Origin: Verrucomicrobiota bacterium
Lineage (GTDB): Bacteria > Verrucomicrobiota > Verrucomicrobiia > Chthoniobacterales > Terrimicrobiaceae
Assembly (NCBI GenBank): GCA_026398275.1
Contig: JAPLTF010000032.1
Coordinates: 166,731 to 230,730, forward strand
Length of the DNA stretch: 64,000 bases
Direction: 5' to 3'
Each line of letters starts with the position of its first letter. Within the stretch, counting starts at the first letter, position 1. Both the position numbers and the translations under genes were made by a program. A model generated the notes under the pieces. The model was not told the origin of the DNA. It was given only the letters and a program-made list of their open reading frames with translations, and ran no database searches. This document shows positions 36,079 to 44,857 of the stretch, piece by piece.

Positions 36079-37223
36079 ACTACTCCCTCAGCAATTCGCT
36101 CTGCGAATGTTCTGTAGTTCTCCCGGAATCGCTCCCGGGTATGAACGTTCCGAACATGGTCATACGCGGCGCGGGCGCGCACCTCCACTGCGGCGGACGG
36201 CATGTCCGCTATTGACCGACAGGATTTTTTCACCGCCGTGACCGTTGCGGATTCCACCGGGACACCAAAATTCTGCAGATCGATGGAGGCCTCCGTGGTG
36301 CAGATCGGGAGGATCCCCGCATGCATGCAATGGATCACGCTGCCTGCTCCGCCCTCGGCGCTCGAGGGGTAGATGACGGCCGCATGGGTCCGTGCGATCT
36401 CGAGGAAGTCGGGCGAAGCCATGTCCAACCATCCGTGCAGCCGGATGTTCGGCGTCTTGAGAAGCAGGTCCCCGTAGAGCCGGTAAAAATCTTCCTCTTT
36501 CTCCGGCCGCCCGCAGACGGTCAGTTCGAGATTCGGCATTTCCGCGAACGCATCGAGCGCGAGGTCGAGACCTTTGTGCACCATCCCGTAGCTGCCCACC
36601 CACAGGAACTTCCTGCGTGCCAGTTCAAAATCCCGCCGCTCGGGCCAGGGGAATTCGTAGGCGGACGAGATCGGAACCCGCGTCACCGGCTTGCCTCCAA
36701 AAAGGAACGTCTTCCTGGTGAACTCATTCCCGAGAACAACCACATGGTCCGCGGCCTCCACCCCGCGGGAGGGTGGAACCTGACGGCGGGGAGCCAATGC
36801 AACTCCTCTGCGGTCCCGGACCCCCTGCAATCGAGAAAGCTCGGCGTGGTTCCAGAGCAGCCAGTGCGGACCGGTCGCATGCAGGATCCGCTTGCAACCG
36901 GGAGGAAGCGACTCCTTCCAGCGTTCCAGGTTGCTGTGGATATCGACAACGATCCGGCAGTCTGCCGGAGGGTGATAATCCGTGTTGTCCCAATCCACCA
37001 CCTCCACCCGGAAGCCAAGGTCGCGGAATGCCTCCGCCATAACAATCACCTCATAGGCATTCGTATGCCCGCGGGCCTTCGGCGATTCATACCCTTCGAC
37101 GAGAGGCCATGTGATGTAAGAGATCGCCACGCACCCGCGCGGCTTGCCGGCGGGCTCACGACGGATAACGGTTTGTTTCCTCGGAAAAACCAAGGAATAT
37201 GCCCGCTGAAGTTTGTTTAGCAT
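36075..37223 (-). CDS. Glycosyltransferase family 4
   Basis: 382 residues, GT-B fold. KFLWVGSYGMVHKGLDLALD is the start of the C-terminal domain, and IYPSSAEGGAGSVIHCMHAG and then LPICTTEA are the donor-binding region. The N-terminal part includes NAYEVIVMAEAFRDLGF. The stop codon lies in a dispersed repeat, so the last residues may have been altered by repeat insertion. Confidence 0.82.
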   Translation of the reverse strand: MLNKLQRAYSLVFPRKQTVIRREPAGKPRGCVAISYITWPLVEGYESPKARGHTNAYEVIVMAEAFRDLGFRVEVVDWDNTDYHPPADCRIVVDIHSNLERWKESLPPGCKRILHATGPHWLLWNHAELSRLQGVRDRRGVALAPRRQVPPSRGVEAADHVVVLGNEFTRKTFLFGGKPVTRVPISSAYEFPWPERRDFELARRKFLWVGSYGMVHKGLDLALDAFAEMPNLELTVCGRPEKEEDFYRLYGDLLLKTPNIRLHGWLDMASPDFLEIARTHAAVIYPSSAEGGAGSVIHCMHAGILPICTTEASIDLQNFGVPVESATVTAVKKSCRSIADMPSAAVEVRARAAYDHVRNVHTRERFRENYRTFAERIAEGVV

Positions 37224-37354
37224 GGTTCTATTGCAGATTTATGACCACGGAAAGGCATCCCAGCCTCCTCCGTCCGTCACTTCCTGAAATTCTGTTTTGT
37301 GCCTCTTCGCCCCCCAATTACCGTGTATTTCTTCCCGGTCATACCCGGAAAGAA

Positions 37355-37819
37355 TCAGGTTGAGGTCCGGCCGTTCTTGTTTACCGAATTGGCCAGAGGA
37401 TTCCAGACGCGCACAAAGCCGAATTCGTGAAAATGCCTCACGTTCACGGTGGCAAAGCGTTCCACCCCATGATGGATGAGGGTGAGCGCCAGTCGCGCGT
37501 CGATGATGTGCCGGAACCCAGCACGTGTTGAGGACGCATAATCCCAGAGCCTGGCGGAAATGGCTGCGTCGTAATCCACGCATCGCCAGGCGGGATTTTG
37601 TTTCAAGGCCCGACAATAGCCCGAGGCCTCCTTCGCGCTGTAGGGCTTTTTAAACACCGCAGGATTTCTCAACTGCATGTAAAGCTCCACCAACACGAGT
37701 TCGCATAGAACAAAGGACTCATCATTTTTCACTCCATGAAAAAACGCCCGCGCTGGAGGATGCAGGGACGAGTCCGGATCCGCTGCGTGGATGAACAGAT
37801 TGGTGTCGGCTGTCAGCAT
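37355..37819 (-). CDS. PIN-domain toxin (VapC-like)
   Basis: 154 residues. MLTADTNLFIHAADPDSSLH has the first Asp, CELVLVELYMQLRNP the Glu, and HIIDARLALTLIHHGVERF the later Asp. Sequence differs from the other PIN toxins of the window, so this is a separate TA family. It begins one base after the stop of the antitoxin gene. The 130 bases between it and the GT4 start hold only a decayed repeat A arm around 37285-37310. Confidence 0.83.
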   Translation of the reverse strand: MLTADTNLFIHAADPDSSLHPPARAFFHGVKNDESFVLCELVLVELYMQLRNPAVFKKPYSAKEASGYCRALKQNPAWRCVDYDAAISARLWDYASSTRAGFRHIIDARLALTLIHHGVERFATVNVRHFHEFGFVRVWNPLANSVNKNGRTST

Positions 37820-37820
37820 G

Positions 37821-38075
37821 CTATCTCGGCCGGCTTCGTTTATCGATGGCCTCCGCCTCGGCACAAAAACCGGAGGGATCGGCGAGATGCCCTCCACTCC
37901 CCCGAAGGATGGGCATCGTCCACTGTTTCCGGTTCTCTGTCAGCTCAGGACATGTCCGCACATAAGCCTCCATCCCGCGTCTCACCAGCTCCGCCAGCGA
38001 CCAGTCGCGCTCAACCGCGATACGTTTCAGATGCCGGAACAACGGTTCAGGAAGTTGAATTTGCGTCCTTGTCAT
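37821..38075 (-). CDS. Ribbon-helix-helix antitoxin
   Basis: 84 residues. MTRTQIQLPEPLFRHLKRIA followed by DWSLAELVRRGMEAYV is the beta-strand plus two-helix pattern of RHH/CopG antitoxins. The C-terminal part should bind the PIN toxin encoded directly downstream. A consensus promoter ends six bases before its ATG. Confidence 0.83.
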   Translation of the reverse strand: MTRTQIQLPEPLFRHLKRIAVERDWSLAELVRRGMEAYVRTCPELTENRKQWTMPILRGSGGHLADPSGFCAEAEAIDKRSRPR

Positions 38076-38081
38076 GGCGAC

Positions 38082-38111
38082 ATTATAACACTGCCATCAA
38101 TGTGATGTCAA
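38082..38111 (-). promoter_or_regulatory. Consensus promoter of the RHH-PIN module
   Basis: On the minus strand a perfect TTGACA (38111-38106), 18 bases, and a perfect TATAAT (38087-38082). Only six bases separate the -10 box from the ATG, so the mRNA is predicted to begin at the start codon. Confidence 0.7.
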
Positions 38112-38138
38112 ATTGAACCATCCGGCAGACTCCAGACC

Positions 38139-38279
38139 GGGTGTGATCAAATGTGGGTGCGATTGCAAATAGAACATGGTAGGACGGGGCGTCCCCGGCC
38201 CGCCGCTTTCTTCCTCCGGTCAGCCCGGAGGTCTGCCCCTACCTTTCAGGGAAAACCTCACCCACATTTAATCACACCC
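38139..38279. mobile_element. 141-base MITE-like palindromic element
   Basis: The ends are 21-base inverted repeats differing at one position (38139-38159 and 38259-38279; GGGTGTGAT, one variable base, AAATGTGGGTG). Inside are GGTAGGACGGGGCGTCCCC and its partner ending CTGCCCCTACC, which form further hairpins. No coding capacity. It fills most of the 38076-38267 gap, and its right end supplies the stop codon of the adjoining acyltransferase gene. Confidence 0.6.
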
Positions 38280-38981
38280 CTCCAGCCCCCAGCCCCAGGC
38301 CACATTGTCCCGGAGCTTTCGGGCGGGATGCCCACCGTAGACCGCATGCGGCGCATCCAAAGTTTTTGTCACAATGGCACCGGTGCCCACGATGCAGCCG
38401 TCCGGGATCGTCACCCCCTTCAGCACCGTGACTCGATGGGCAAGCCACACTTTCGTACCGATGCGCACATCCGCGCCGGGATTGAGGCGCGCCCGGCTCG
38501 TGCGGTCAAAGATCCCGTGCGAATCCCCGGTGCGGATGACGACGTCGTTCGCCAGCATGCAGGAATCCCCGAGCGAAATATTGGTATTGCTCTCGGCCGC
38601 CACAAATACTCCTCCCGCAACATACGTCCGTCTCCCGATCACAATCGAGCAGTGGTCGCCGACGATGTAAAATGAGGCCCGCTCGAGAAATGCCTCCCCG
38701 TCAATCAGGATCCGGTTGCCGTTTCCCCTGACATCGACGACCACCCGTCCCAGCCGGGCCTGTGCGGCGGCCTCAACCACGTTGTCATCCCCACGGATCC
38801 GGACCGCCAGCCTCGCAATCTTGGAGGCCTGGTTGAGAATGACGTTCCGCTTCCCAAGAATGCGCCTTTTTATGCGGAATGGCTTTGTGACGAAATACCA
38901 CACGCCGGAACACCTGCCTGCCAGATGCCATCGATACTGGTCGGAAATCCACTTCAACACGGTGTGTGATGCATCGGCCAT
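38268..38981 (-). CDS. Hexapeptide-repeat acyltransferase
   Basis: 237 residues. Most of the protein is a left-handed beta-helix (IVIGRRTYVAGGVFVAAE, then the DVRIGTKVWLAHRVTVLKG region), ending with AVYGGHPARKL, as in WbbJ/MaaA-type O-acetyltransferases. The last residues GCD and the stop come from the MITE-like element. Acetylation of a glycan hydroxyl is the probable role. Confidence 0.78.
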   Translation of the reverse strand: MADASHTVLKWISDQYRWHLAGRCSGVWYFVTKPFRIKRRILGKRNVILNQASKIARLAVRIRGDDNVVEAAAQARLGRVVVDVRGNGNRILIDGEAFLERASFYIVGDHCSIVIGRRTYVAGGVFVAAESNTNISLGDSCMLANDVVIRTGDSHGIFDRTSRARLNPGADVRIGTKVWLAHRVTVLKGVTIPDGCIVGTGAIVTKTLDAPHAVYGGHPARKLRDNVAWGWGLEGCD

Positions 38982-39047
38982 TCGGCGGGGAAGTAAACCG
39001 GTTCTGCCGGGATTAAACCAATGAAATCCTGTGCGGTGAAGCTTGTG

Positions 39048-40064
39048 CTAAGCCAGGCGGGGCAGGCGGCGCTTGAACCGCCAAACAACTTCTGCGGCCC
39101 GGCGGCGGATTTGCTGGAGCAGCGGTTCCCGAAGATCGATTTCCCGGAGATCGCCCTTCGAGCCGGTTGTCAGGATCGGGCGCTTGCCGATCTTCTCAGC
39201 GCAGGCTTCGAGCTTTTTCCAGAGATAGTCCGGCATCCAGCTCATGTTACAGGTTAGCAGCCGCACGGGAATCCCCCCGCTTTTCGCCCAGATCCCCCCG
39301 CTCGGCGTGGTCCAAATCCGCTTCACAGGGATTCGGCCCAGGACCGGATCCGGTGCCCGTTCATAGTCCTCGGCAAATGCCAGCGCATCGTCGAATGCCT
39401 CCCCGTCGAGAACCTCGGATGCCCGCCGGGTCACCACATTTTCCCTCCTGCAAAACTCGCTAAACGCGTCCATCTCGTTGAAAGCAAGGCCGGCATTTGC
39501 GCGCAGCCGCTCGCGCTGGGCATCAAGGAACAAGGGATCGGAAAAGAGATCCAGCATGCAGGCGGTGTATCTTTCGACCAGCAGGAGCGATCCCACCCAG
39601 CCGTTCAGGCACTCCCCGCGGCACTGTGTAGTGGCTTCGACATCCTGGAAGCGGGATTCCCGCGGGGCCAGCGGGGCCATGACAATCGTGTCGCTGTCAA
39701 ATGTCCAAAAGGAATTGATTTTTTCGCGCTTCAGGAACTCCTCGATCAAAAACCATCGGCGGAAAACGAACTTCAACCAGGCTTCCACCCCGCCGTGCTT
39801 GCTGAACCGGTGGCGCTCGCCCTGGATCACCTGGAACACCTGCTGAAACCGCGCGCTCTTTTCTCCGGAGGAAAAATTCTCGAATGGGAAAAATTCGGCC
39901 ACCCCGTCGGCGGAACGCCGGTTGGCTTTATCGCCGAGCAGGATGATTCGCTTCTCCGGATTTGTTGTCCTCGCACAGCGCAGGGTCGACTGCAGATACG
40001 AGGCCGGCCCGTAGTGAATGAACAGGATCGGAGCGTCGGCGCGCTCAATGGCAGGACTGGTCAC
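39048..40064 (-). CDS. Putative glycosyltransferase, unclassified
   Basis: 338 residues from a GTG start (uncertain; the frame is open to 40325). It contains ILFIHYGPASYL near the start, then NSFWTFDSDTIVMAP, an Asp-Ser-Asp that could be the DxD of a GT-A enzyme, and NAGLAFNEMDAF further on. Resemblance to capsular glycosyltransferases that use the DSD motif is likely but the family was not recognised. The C-terminal tail is strongly basic. Confidence 0.55.
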   Translation of the reverse strand: MTSPAIERADAPILFIHYGPASYLQSTLRCARTTNPEKRIILLGDKANRRSADGVAEFFPFENFSSGEKSARFQQVFQVIQGERHRFSKHGGVEAWLKFVFRRWFLIEEFLKREKINSFWTFDSDTIVMAPLAPRESRFQDVEATTQCRGECLNGWVGSLLLVERYTACMLDLFSDPLFLDAQRERLRANAGLAFNEMDAFSEFCRRENVVTRRASEVLDGEAFDDALAFAEDYERAPDPVLGRIPVKRIWTTPSGGIWAKSGGIPVRLLTCNMSWMPDYLWKKLEACAEKIGKRPILTTGSKGDLREIDLREPLLQQIRRRAAEVVWRFKRRLPRLA

Positions 40065-40092
40065 GGATCGCTCAACTTTCAGCGGATTGCAG

Positions 40093-40887
40093 TCATCCTG
40101 CCTGCGGACACCGGTTTCCGTTTGTGATGATTGCCTGCACCACTTCAGCCTCCCAGTCGGCAAGCTGGTTCTTCTCGTAAGGACATTTCCACTTCTCCGA
40201 GCCCTGGGAGTTGGACTTTTTACGAAGCAGCCACAGGAAAGAGTAAATCTCTCCCGGCCCCGGACGCGGAAGATCCAGCGCGCGCACAAGGCCATAGAGG
40301 CTGCGAAGCGAGCGGAGCTTCTCAATATCCACCCGGACCACCCGGCCCCCCTTCACGGCAGCAAGTTTTCCAAGCACGAGCTTTCGCGCCTCGACTTCCA
40401 GGGCATACCAGTAGCAGAGCTGGTAGTCGGACCACTTCTCGAAGTCGCCAACCTTGAGAATCGCGGTTTTGGCGGACGGACCCAAATACCACTCGCGCCC
40501 GTTGTGCGTCCGCTCCGGGGTAAGCTCAAGACGGAATAGGCTTAGCGCAATCCGCCGGAGATCCCGGTCCAAAAGGATCAAATCTGGAACGGGCAGTGAT
40601 GGCTCGGCAAGCCAGGCCTGAAGCAACCCCTTGCACCAAAGGCTGCTGATTTCAGCGTAGTATTTTTGTTTGATCGCGGCCAGCGCCGGGATCTTTTTCT
40701 GATAGAGAAATTCGGTGGCAACACGAGGATCCTCCTGTGCGCTCAGCATCTTTGGAACAAAGTTCGGCTCGGGCTCATGCAGAGAGGAAACCCCCGGGAG
40801 AAGCCCTAGAATCCGGGAAAGATGCTTTGTGCCGCTCCTCCCGCTCGTCACGGTAAGGATCAAACGTTCAGGTATTTTCATAGTCAT
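40093..40887 (-). CDS. Sulfotransferase-like protein
   Basis: 264 residues. LILTVTSGRSGTKHLSRIL near the N-terminus is a P-loop-like 5'-phosphosulfate-binding motif (SGRSGTK) of the sulfotransferase superfamily, followed by SSLHEPEPNF. If active it would use PAPS to sulfate the glycan. The ATG at 40887 follows the upstream stop by five bases; a second ATG is at 40881. Confidence 0.7.
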   Translation of the reverse strand: MTMKIPERLILTVTSGRSGTKHLSRILGLLPGVSSLHEPEPNFVPKMLSAQEDPRVATEFLYQKKIPALAAIKQKYYAEISSLWCKGLLQAWLAEPSLPVPDLILLDRDLRRIALSLFRLELTPERTHNGREWYLGPSAKTAILKVGDFEKWSDYQLCYWYALEVEARKLVLGKLAAVKGGRVVRVDIEKLRSLRSLYGLVRALDLPRPGPGEIYSFLWLLRKKSNSQGSEKWKCPYEKNQLADWEAEVVQAIITNGNRCPQAG

Positions 40888-40892
40888 TCTTA

Positions 40893-41879
40893 CTACCAGT
40901 AACAACCGTCTTCAATCTTGTTGGCTGAGGGAATCATCTCGGATGGAGCCGGACGAACCCAGTGCTCATTGATGATATCAGAAAACTCCTTCATGTCGTC
41001 CCAGCGCTTTCCCCTGATCCCGAAAAGGACCTGCGTGGATCCACCCATGTGGATGGAGACCTTGCCAAGTGATTTCACAAAGGCGCTGAGCGGGAGTCCA
41101 TACGCCCCTGCCCCGATGATCGCGACATCGAAGTCCGCCTTCTTCACCTCACCCTGCATCCAGGCCAGAGCCTCAAACCAATCCTTGAAGGGGGTCCTGC
41201 TCCCGGCCAGCGACTGGACCGCCCGGACGGTTGTCAGTTGAAAATCCGGAAGCACGCGCGGATCCCGGAAAAGAAGCTTCCTGCGACGGTATTGGGCCTC
41301 GATGGAGTCGGCAAACGGGTGGATCACCAGAACCTTCCGCCCCTCCAACGCCATCGACCAGGGGTTGGCATAAAAATACGGCTCAAGCGCCGATGGGTCG
41401 AAGCGCAGCGCCTCCGGACAATACCGCTTGATGAGATACGATTCGCCCGGAACCATCGTCCACACCCCGATCATGTCCATCGAACCGATCTGCGTCATGT
41501 AATACCGCGCAAAGCGGTCCAGATTCTCGTCGGTTGTTGGAAAGAAACCGACATTGTTAAACAGCAGCCCCTTGATTTTCTCCTCCCATTTGTCCCAACG
41601 GCCTTGAAGAAAGGCATGGCAGCGCGTCAGGCCCGACGGGCTATGCGTCTCCTGGATATCGAGATGGTTGAGGAGGGCGAGCGATTCCGGTGTGCCGAAC
41701 CGGCTGATCATGCGCGGCTCCCCGCCCCGGATCGATGCCGCAATCAGGTCATTGGCCTCAACTGGCGGAACCACACGATCCATCGGAATATTCCGGTAGA
41801 TCCTCTGGCGTGAGAGGCCGGCTCCCTGATAGATTCTCCGAAGGATTCGGACCGGAAGTTGGAACAGGGTTTGTGGCAT
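40893..41879 (-). CDS. Glycan-cluster protein, GT-D (DUF1792)-like
   Basis: 328 residues. PRMISRFGTPESLALLN resembles the first GT-D/DUF1792 motif (RFGDGE in known members; here RFGTPE). KVLVIHPFADSIEAQYRRRK, AALAWMQGEVKKADFDVAI-type residues (EALAWMQGEVKKADF) and then GAYGLPLSAFVKSLGK and QVLFGIRGKRWD follow. The last set is shared by proteins common in polysaccharide clusters. A glycosyltransferase role is likely by analogy but the replaced acidic residue makes activity uncertain. The ATG at 41879 is chosen. Confidence 0.6.
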   Translation of the reverse strand: MPQTLFQLPVRILRRIYQGAGLSRQRIYRNIPMDRVVPPVEANDLIAASIRGGEPRMISRFGTPESLALLNHLDIQETHSPSGLTRCHAFLQGRWDKWEEKIKGLLFNNVGFFPTTDENLDRFARYYMTQIGSMDMIGVWTMVPGESYLIKRYCPEALRFDPSALEPYFYANPWSMALEGRKVLVIHPFADSIEAQYRRRKLLFRDPRVLPDFQLTTVRAVQSLAGSRTPFKDWFEALAWMQGEVKKADFDVAIIGAGAYGLPLSAFVKSLGKVSIHMGGSTQVLFGIRGKRWDDMKEFSDIINEHWVRPAPSEMIPSANKIEDGCYW

Positions 41880-41892
41880 GATGAAGTGTTGT

Positions 41893-42579
41893 TTACCGCC
41901 TTCCACAGCTTTGATTTTTGCGTGGCTTTGCTCCGCGGGCGGCCAGTCTTTCAAATAAATTCCTCAGCCCCCAAACATGCCCGATGCCGGGCACCAGATA
42001 AGGCGCGGCGGGAATGGGTGACAGGCCGTTGCGTGCTGCCCATCGATTGTAGCTTTTAAAGTTCGCCTGGTAGCCCGGATCGGCATCGCTCCCTGCGGCG
42101 GCGGACGTGGGGTGAGTCGGATGATCGATGTAGCCTTCCAAATTGCTGTAATGGCCGGCCTTTTCCATGGCCCGGGAGATCCACCAATCGACATACGAAG
42201 CCCCAATCAAAAGCCTGGGAACGTCTTTGCTCAGGTAGCTGTCCCACCAGCCCAGTGGAATATAATACATATCGACTCCACCGCACGGGTCTCCGGAAGG
42301 CACTTCCCGGCGGTGAAACCCGTAAACACAGTCCGGGTCCGGAACATCAAAGGGATCGCGGGTGATGATCACGTCGGTATTGCACCACACAAAACCCTTT
42401 CCGCTTGCCAGCCCGCGGGTCCGGCGAAGAACGTCCCCGATCGGAACCAGCTTCGGTCCGGCCTCGAATGGCACACCGTCCAAATGATAATCCGCTATGC
42501 TCCGCTCCAAGCTCTTCTGCGCGATTTCGAGTCGCTTTGAGGCGGATGAGAAGGAGAGATAGCCGACGGGCTTTTTCAT
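41893..42579 (-). CDS. Putative glycosyltransferase-like protein
   Basis: 228 residues. It has GFVWCNTDVIITRDPFD, where NTDVI could be the metal site of a GT-A fold, and WDSYLSKDVPRLLIGASYVDWW. The protein is shorter than usual for a glycosyltransferase. It lies between the acyltransferase and the GT-D-like gene with 13-15 base gaps, so it belongs to the same operon. Confidence 0.5.
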   Translation of the reverse strand: MKKPVGYLSFSSASKRLEIAQKSLERSIADYHLDGVPFEAGPKLVPIGDVLRRTRGLASGKGFVWCNTDVIITRDPFDVPDPDCVYGFHRREVPSGDPCGGVDMYYIPLGWWDSYLSKDVPRLLIGASYVDWWISRAMEKAGHYSNLEGYIDHPTHPTSAAAGSDADPGYQANFKSYNRWAARNGLSPIPAAPYLVPGIGHVWGLRNLFERLAARGAKPRKNQSCGRR

Positions 42580-42594
42580 GCGTGGAGCAGGCGG

Positions 42595-43716
42595 TCAGGC
42601 CGGGGTTTTGATGCCGAAAATCGCGTGCCGCCATACCTCAAATGGCGCGAAGATGAAACGGTTTGAAACTGCCGCCCACGTGATAGAGCACAGGGCGACC
42701 AGTATCCCAAGCCAATCACTGTTCGCCAGGCCAGGGATCCAGGCCCGGAATGCCAGGACAAGGATCAGGTGATTGAGATAGATCGGATACGAGAGCTCGC
42801 CAAGCCAACGGTCCATTCGGGAATTCCGAGTCAAGTGAAACAGCACCGGCAGGCACGGGGCAATCGCGAGAACGCTGAAAAACCCGGCGTGAGGGATCCC
42901 GGTCCGCAGAACAAAACCCCACGCGGCCCGATTCACCAGGAAACCTCCTGAAACCACGGCGCCTGCCAACACAATCAGAAAAAGGACCCCGGTCTTTCCA
43001 ATGGTCGGAACGGAGGCGCAATATTCCGAATAGAGCTTCTGTGCAAGCATCCCGGCCAGAAACAGCGCAAGTTCAAACGGAAAAAACCGATAATTCCACG
43101 GATCGGCGTCCAGATGAAATTTTGAATAGACAGCGAATCGAAGCCCCAACAACACCGCGAGAATCACGAAAATGCTGCGTTTTCGCATGGCAGCAAAAAA
43201 GGGGACGATCGCGTAAAACGTTAGCTCAATCCCGATGGACCAGCACTGCGGGATGACGAAATAGTTGTAGAGAGGTAACGATCCCTTCGTGAAATCCAGG
43301 ATGAAGTGAAGTCCACCTCCGGGAGGGGAATCAAAAAACATGAGCCAGTCGAGGCCGAAAATCGTAACATTCGCGACGGATGCCGCGACAATGCCTGACA
43401 TCCCTGTCGAAGCCAATGGGTGCGAGGCATACGCATCCAGCGCCAGCCACTTGTGGCCAAACACCCCGCTGCAAATGCTCACGGCGAGGATGATCAGAAA
43501 GTAAAAGTAGTAGGGAACATAAATGCGCAGAGCCCGGCTTTTATAAAAGTCTGCAACCGATCCGTAGCGTCCGCCGCATACCATCGACATGTAGAACCCG
43601 GAGATCATAAAAAACATCTGCACCGCCTGTGACCCATCCTGGGCGGGCCAGGGAATTAGGTTTCCCGCGTGGGCATGGACGACGCAGAGGGCGAGATAGA
43701 GGCGGAGTATTCCCAT
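42595..43716 (-). CDS. Acyltransferase family 3 membrane protein (OafA-like)
   Basis: 373 residues with about ten hydrophobic segments. LYLALCVVHAHAG at the start holds the conserved His of acyltransferase_3, with FFMISGFYMS and SRALRIYVPYY following as in OafA/YrhL. These proteins O-acetylate glycans at the membrane. The ATG at 43716 matches the family start; the frame is open to 43761. Confidence 0.83.
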   Translation of the reverse strand: MGILRLYLALCVVHAHAGNLIPWPAQDGSQAVQMFFMISGFYMSMVCGGRYGSVADFYKSRALRIYVPYYFYFLIILAVSICSGVFGHKWLALDAYASHPLASTGMSGIVAASVANVTIFGLDWLMFFDSPPGGGLHFILDFTKGSLPLYNYFVIPQCWSIGIELTFYAIVPFFAAMRKRSIFVILAVLLGLRFAVYSKFHLDADPWNYRFFPFELALFLAGMLAQKLYSEYCASVPTIGKTGVLFLIVLAGAVVSGGFLVNRAAWGFVLRTGIPHAGFFSVLAIAPCLPVLFHLTRNSRMDRWLGELSYPIYLNHLILVLAFRAWIPGLANSDWLGILVALCSITWAAVSNRFIFAPFEVWRHAIFGIKTPA

Positions 43717-43852
43717 CTGAAATGTTTCGCGATTCTCCTGCCAGGCCAACATTCCGGCCAACTGTCTGTCATCTGGGCAGGCGGCATGCCCTGTGACAAA
43801 TCCGCCATGGAGGGGGCGGATTAGGCCTCATGAACAACCTGTACGGAGCCGC

Positions 43853-44857
43853 CTATTTCAGGGAAATGCTCAGCACGTCGGGGCCATGGGCATCCGGGCT
43901 CCTCGCCACGATCAGGCCGTCCAGCGAACAGGACTCCGCGGAATTCGCGCTGCACAGAATCCGATATCCCACCGACTTGAAAAACTGCAAGCACTCCTCA
44001 TGCCTCGCGTCGCCGTGGGTGGAGATGAACGCATAGTCGATGCGTCGTTCGGCAAACAGGCGGGCGGCACCTTCCAGCATCATCATCTCGGCCCCCTGAA
44101 TGTCGGAATGCAGGATGTCCAGGCGGTCGATCCCCCGCTTGTGGCAAAACTCCTCAACCGATATCACATCGCCCGAGTTGATCCCTGTCGTCACAAGACT
44201 GCCTATCGCAGCCCGGGTGAAATCCCCCCTCAGGCCGTTCAACCGGAAGTTTTGTTTTCCGGATTGGATGTTTCGAGGGTCGGGCTCGATCAGGAAGCAT
44301 CTGGCATCCTTGACATCCCTCACAAACCACATGGAGTAAAAGCCCCAATACGCGCCAAGCTCAAGCATCGTTCCACCGCTCCGGATGTGGGGCAGGACGG
44401 CCGCAAATGCCCTCTCCTCCTGGGGTTCATGGACCCCGCGGTTTTTGACCAGCATGTTCAAGATGCCACCCCCGTAATATCCCAGCGCCCGGACCTTCAG
44501 CCCGTTGTGCATCGTGATAGCCGAGCCCGAGAGTTTCCCGGCTTCCGCATGCCTGGGAATGCGTGCGTTGTCGGGCGAGGCACAAACATCGCGGATCCTC
44601 TCCGCCCACTCCCCGTCGATCTGTCCCAGGGCTTTGCGCGACAGGAAGGGGTTTTTGTATCGCAGACTCCACCGGATCGAATCGAGAAACAGCAGCAGTG
44701 GCTCGGCGCTCGATCCGAGCCTTCCCGCGCAGGAACGTCCTGCCGCCAGCAATGGATAGATCAGCTTTTCGCGGATCACAACCGGGCACCACTTGCGGAA
44801 TAATGCCGAGCCGCCGGACCCTTCCGGCGCAGCCCCCTGATGTCGCCTCCTTGTCAC
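43853..44857 (-). CDS. FkbM-family methyltransferase
   Basis: 334 residues. GTMLELGAYWGFYSMWF (motif I), CFLIEPDPRNIQSGKQN, and LDILHSDIQGAEMMMLEGA (the DxQGAE form of the FkbM core) are clear. An N-terminal extension of ~150 residues precedes the core. The GTG at 44857 overlaps the stop of the preceding methyltransferase (GTGA), so two FkbM proteins are made from coupled genes. Confidence 0.83.
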   Translation of the reverse strand: MTRRRHQGAAPEGSGGSALFRKWCPVVIREKLIYPLLAAGRSCAGRLGSSAEPLLLFLDSIRWSLRYKNPFLSRKALGQIDGEWAERIRDVCASPDNARIPRHAEAGKLSGSAITMHNGLKVRALGYYGGGILNMLVKNRGVHEPQEERAFAAVLPHIRSGGTMLELGAYWGFYSMWFVRDVKDARCFLIEPDPRNIQSGKQNFRLNGLRGDFTRAAIGSLVTTGINSGDVISVEEFCHKRGIDRLDILHSDIQGAEMMMLEGAARLFAERRIDYAFISTHGDARHEECLQFFKSVGYRILCSANSAESCSLDGLIVARSPDAHGPDVLSISLK

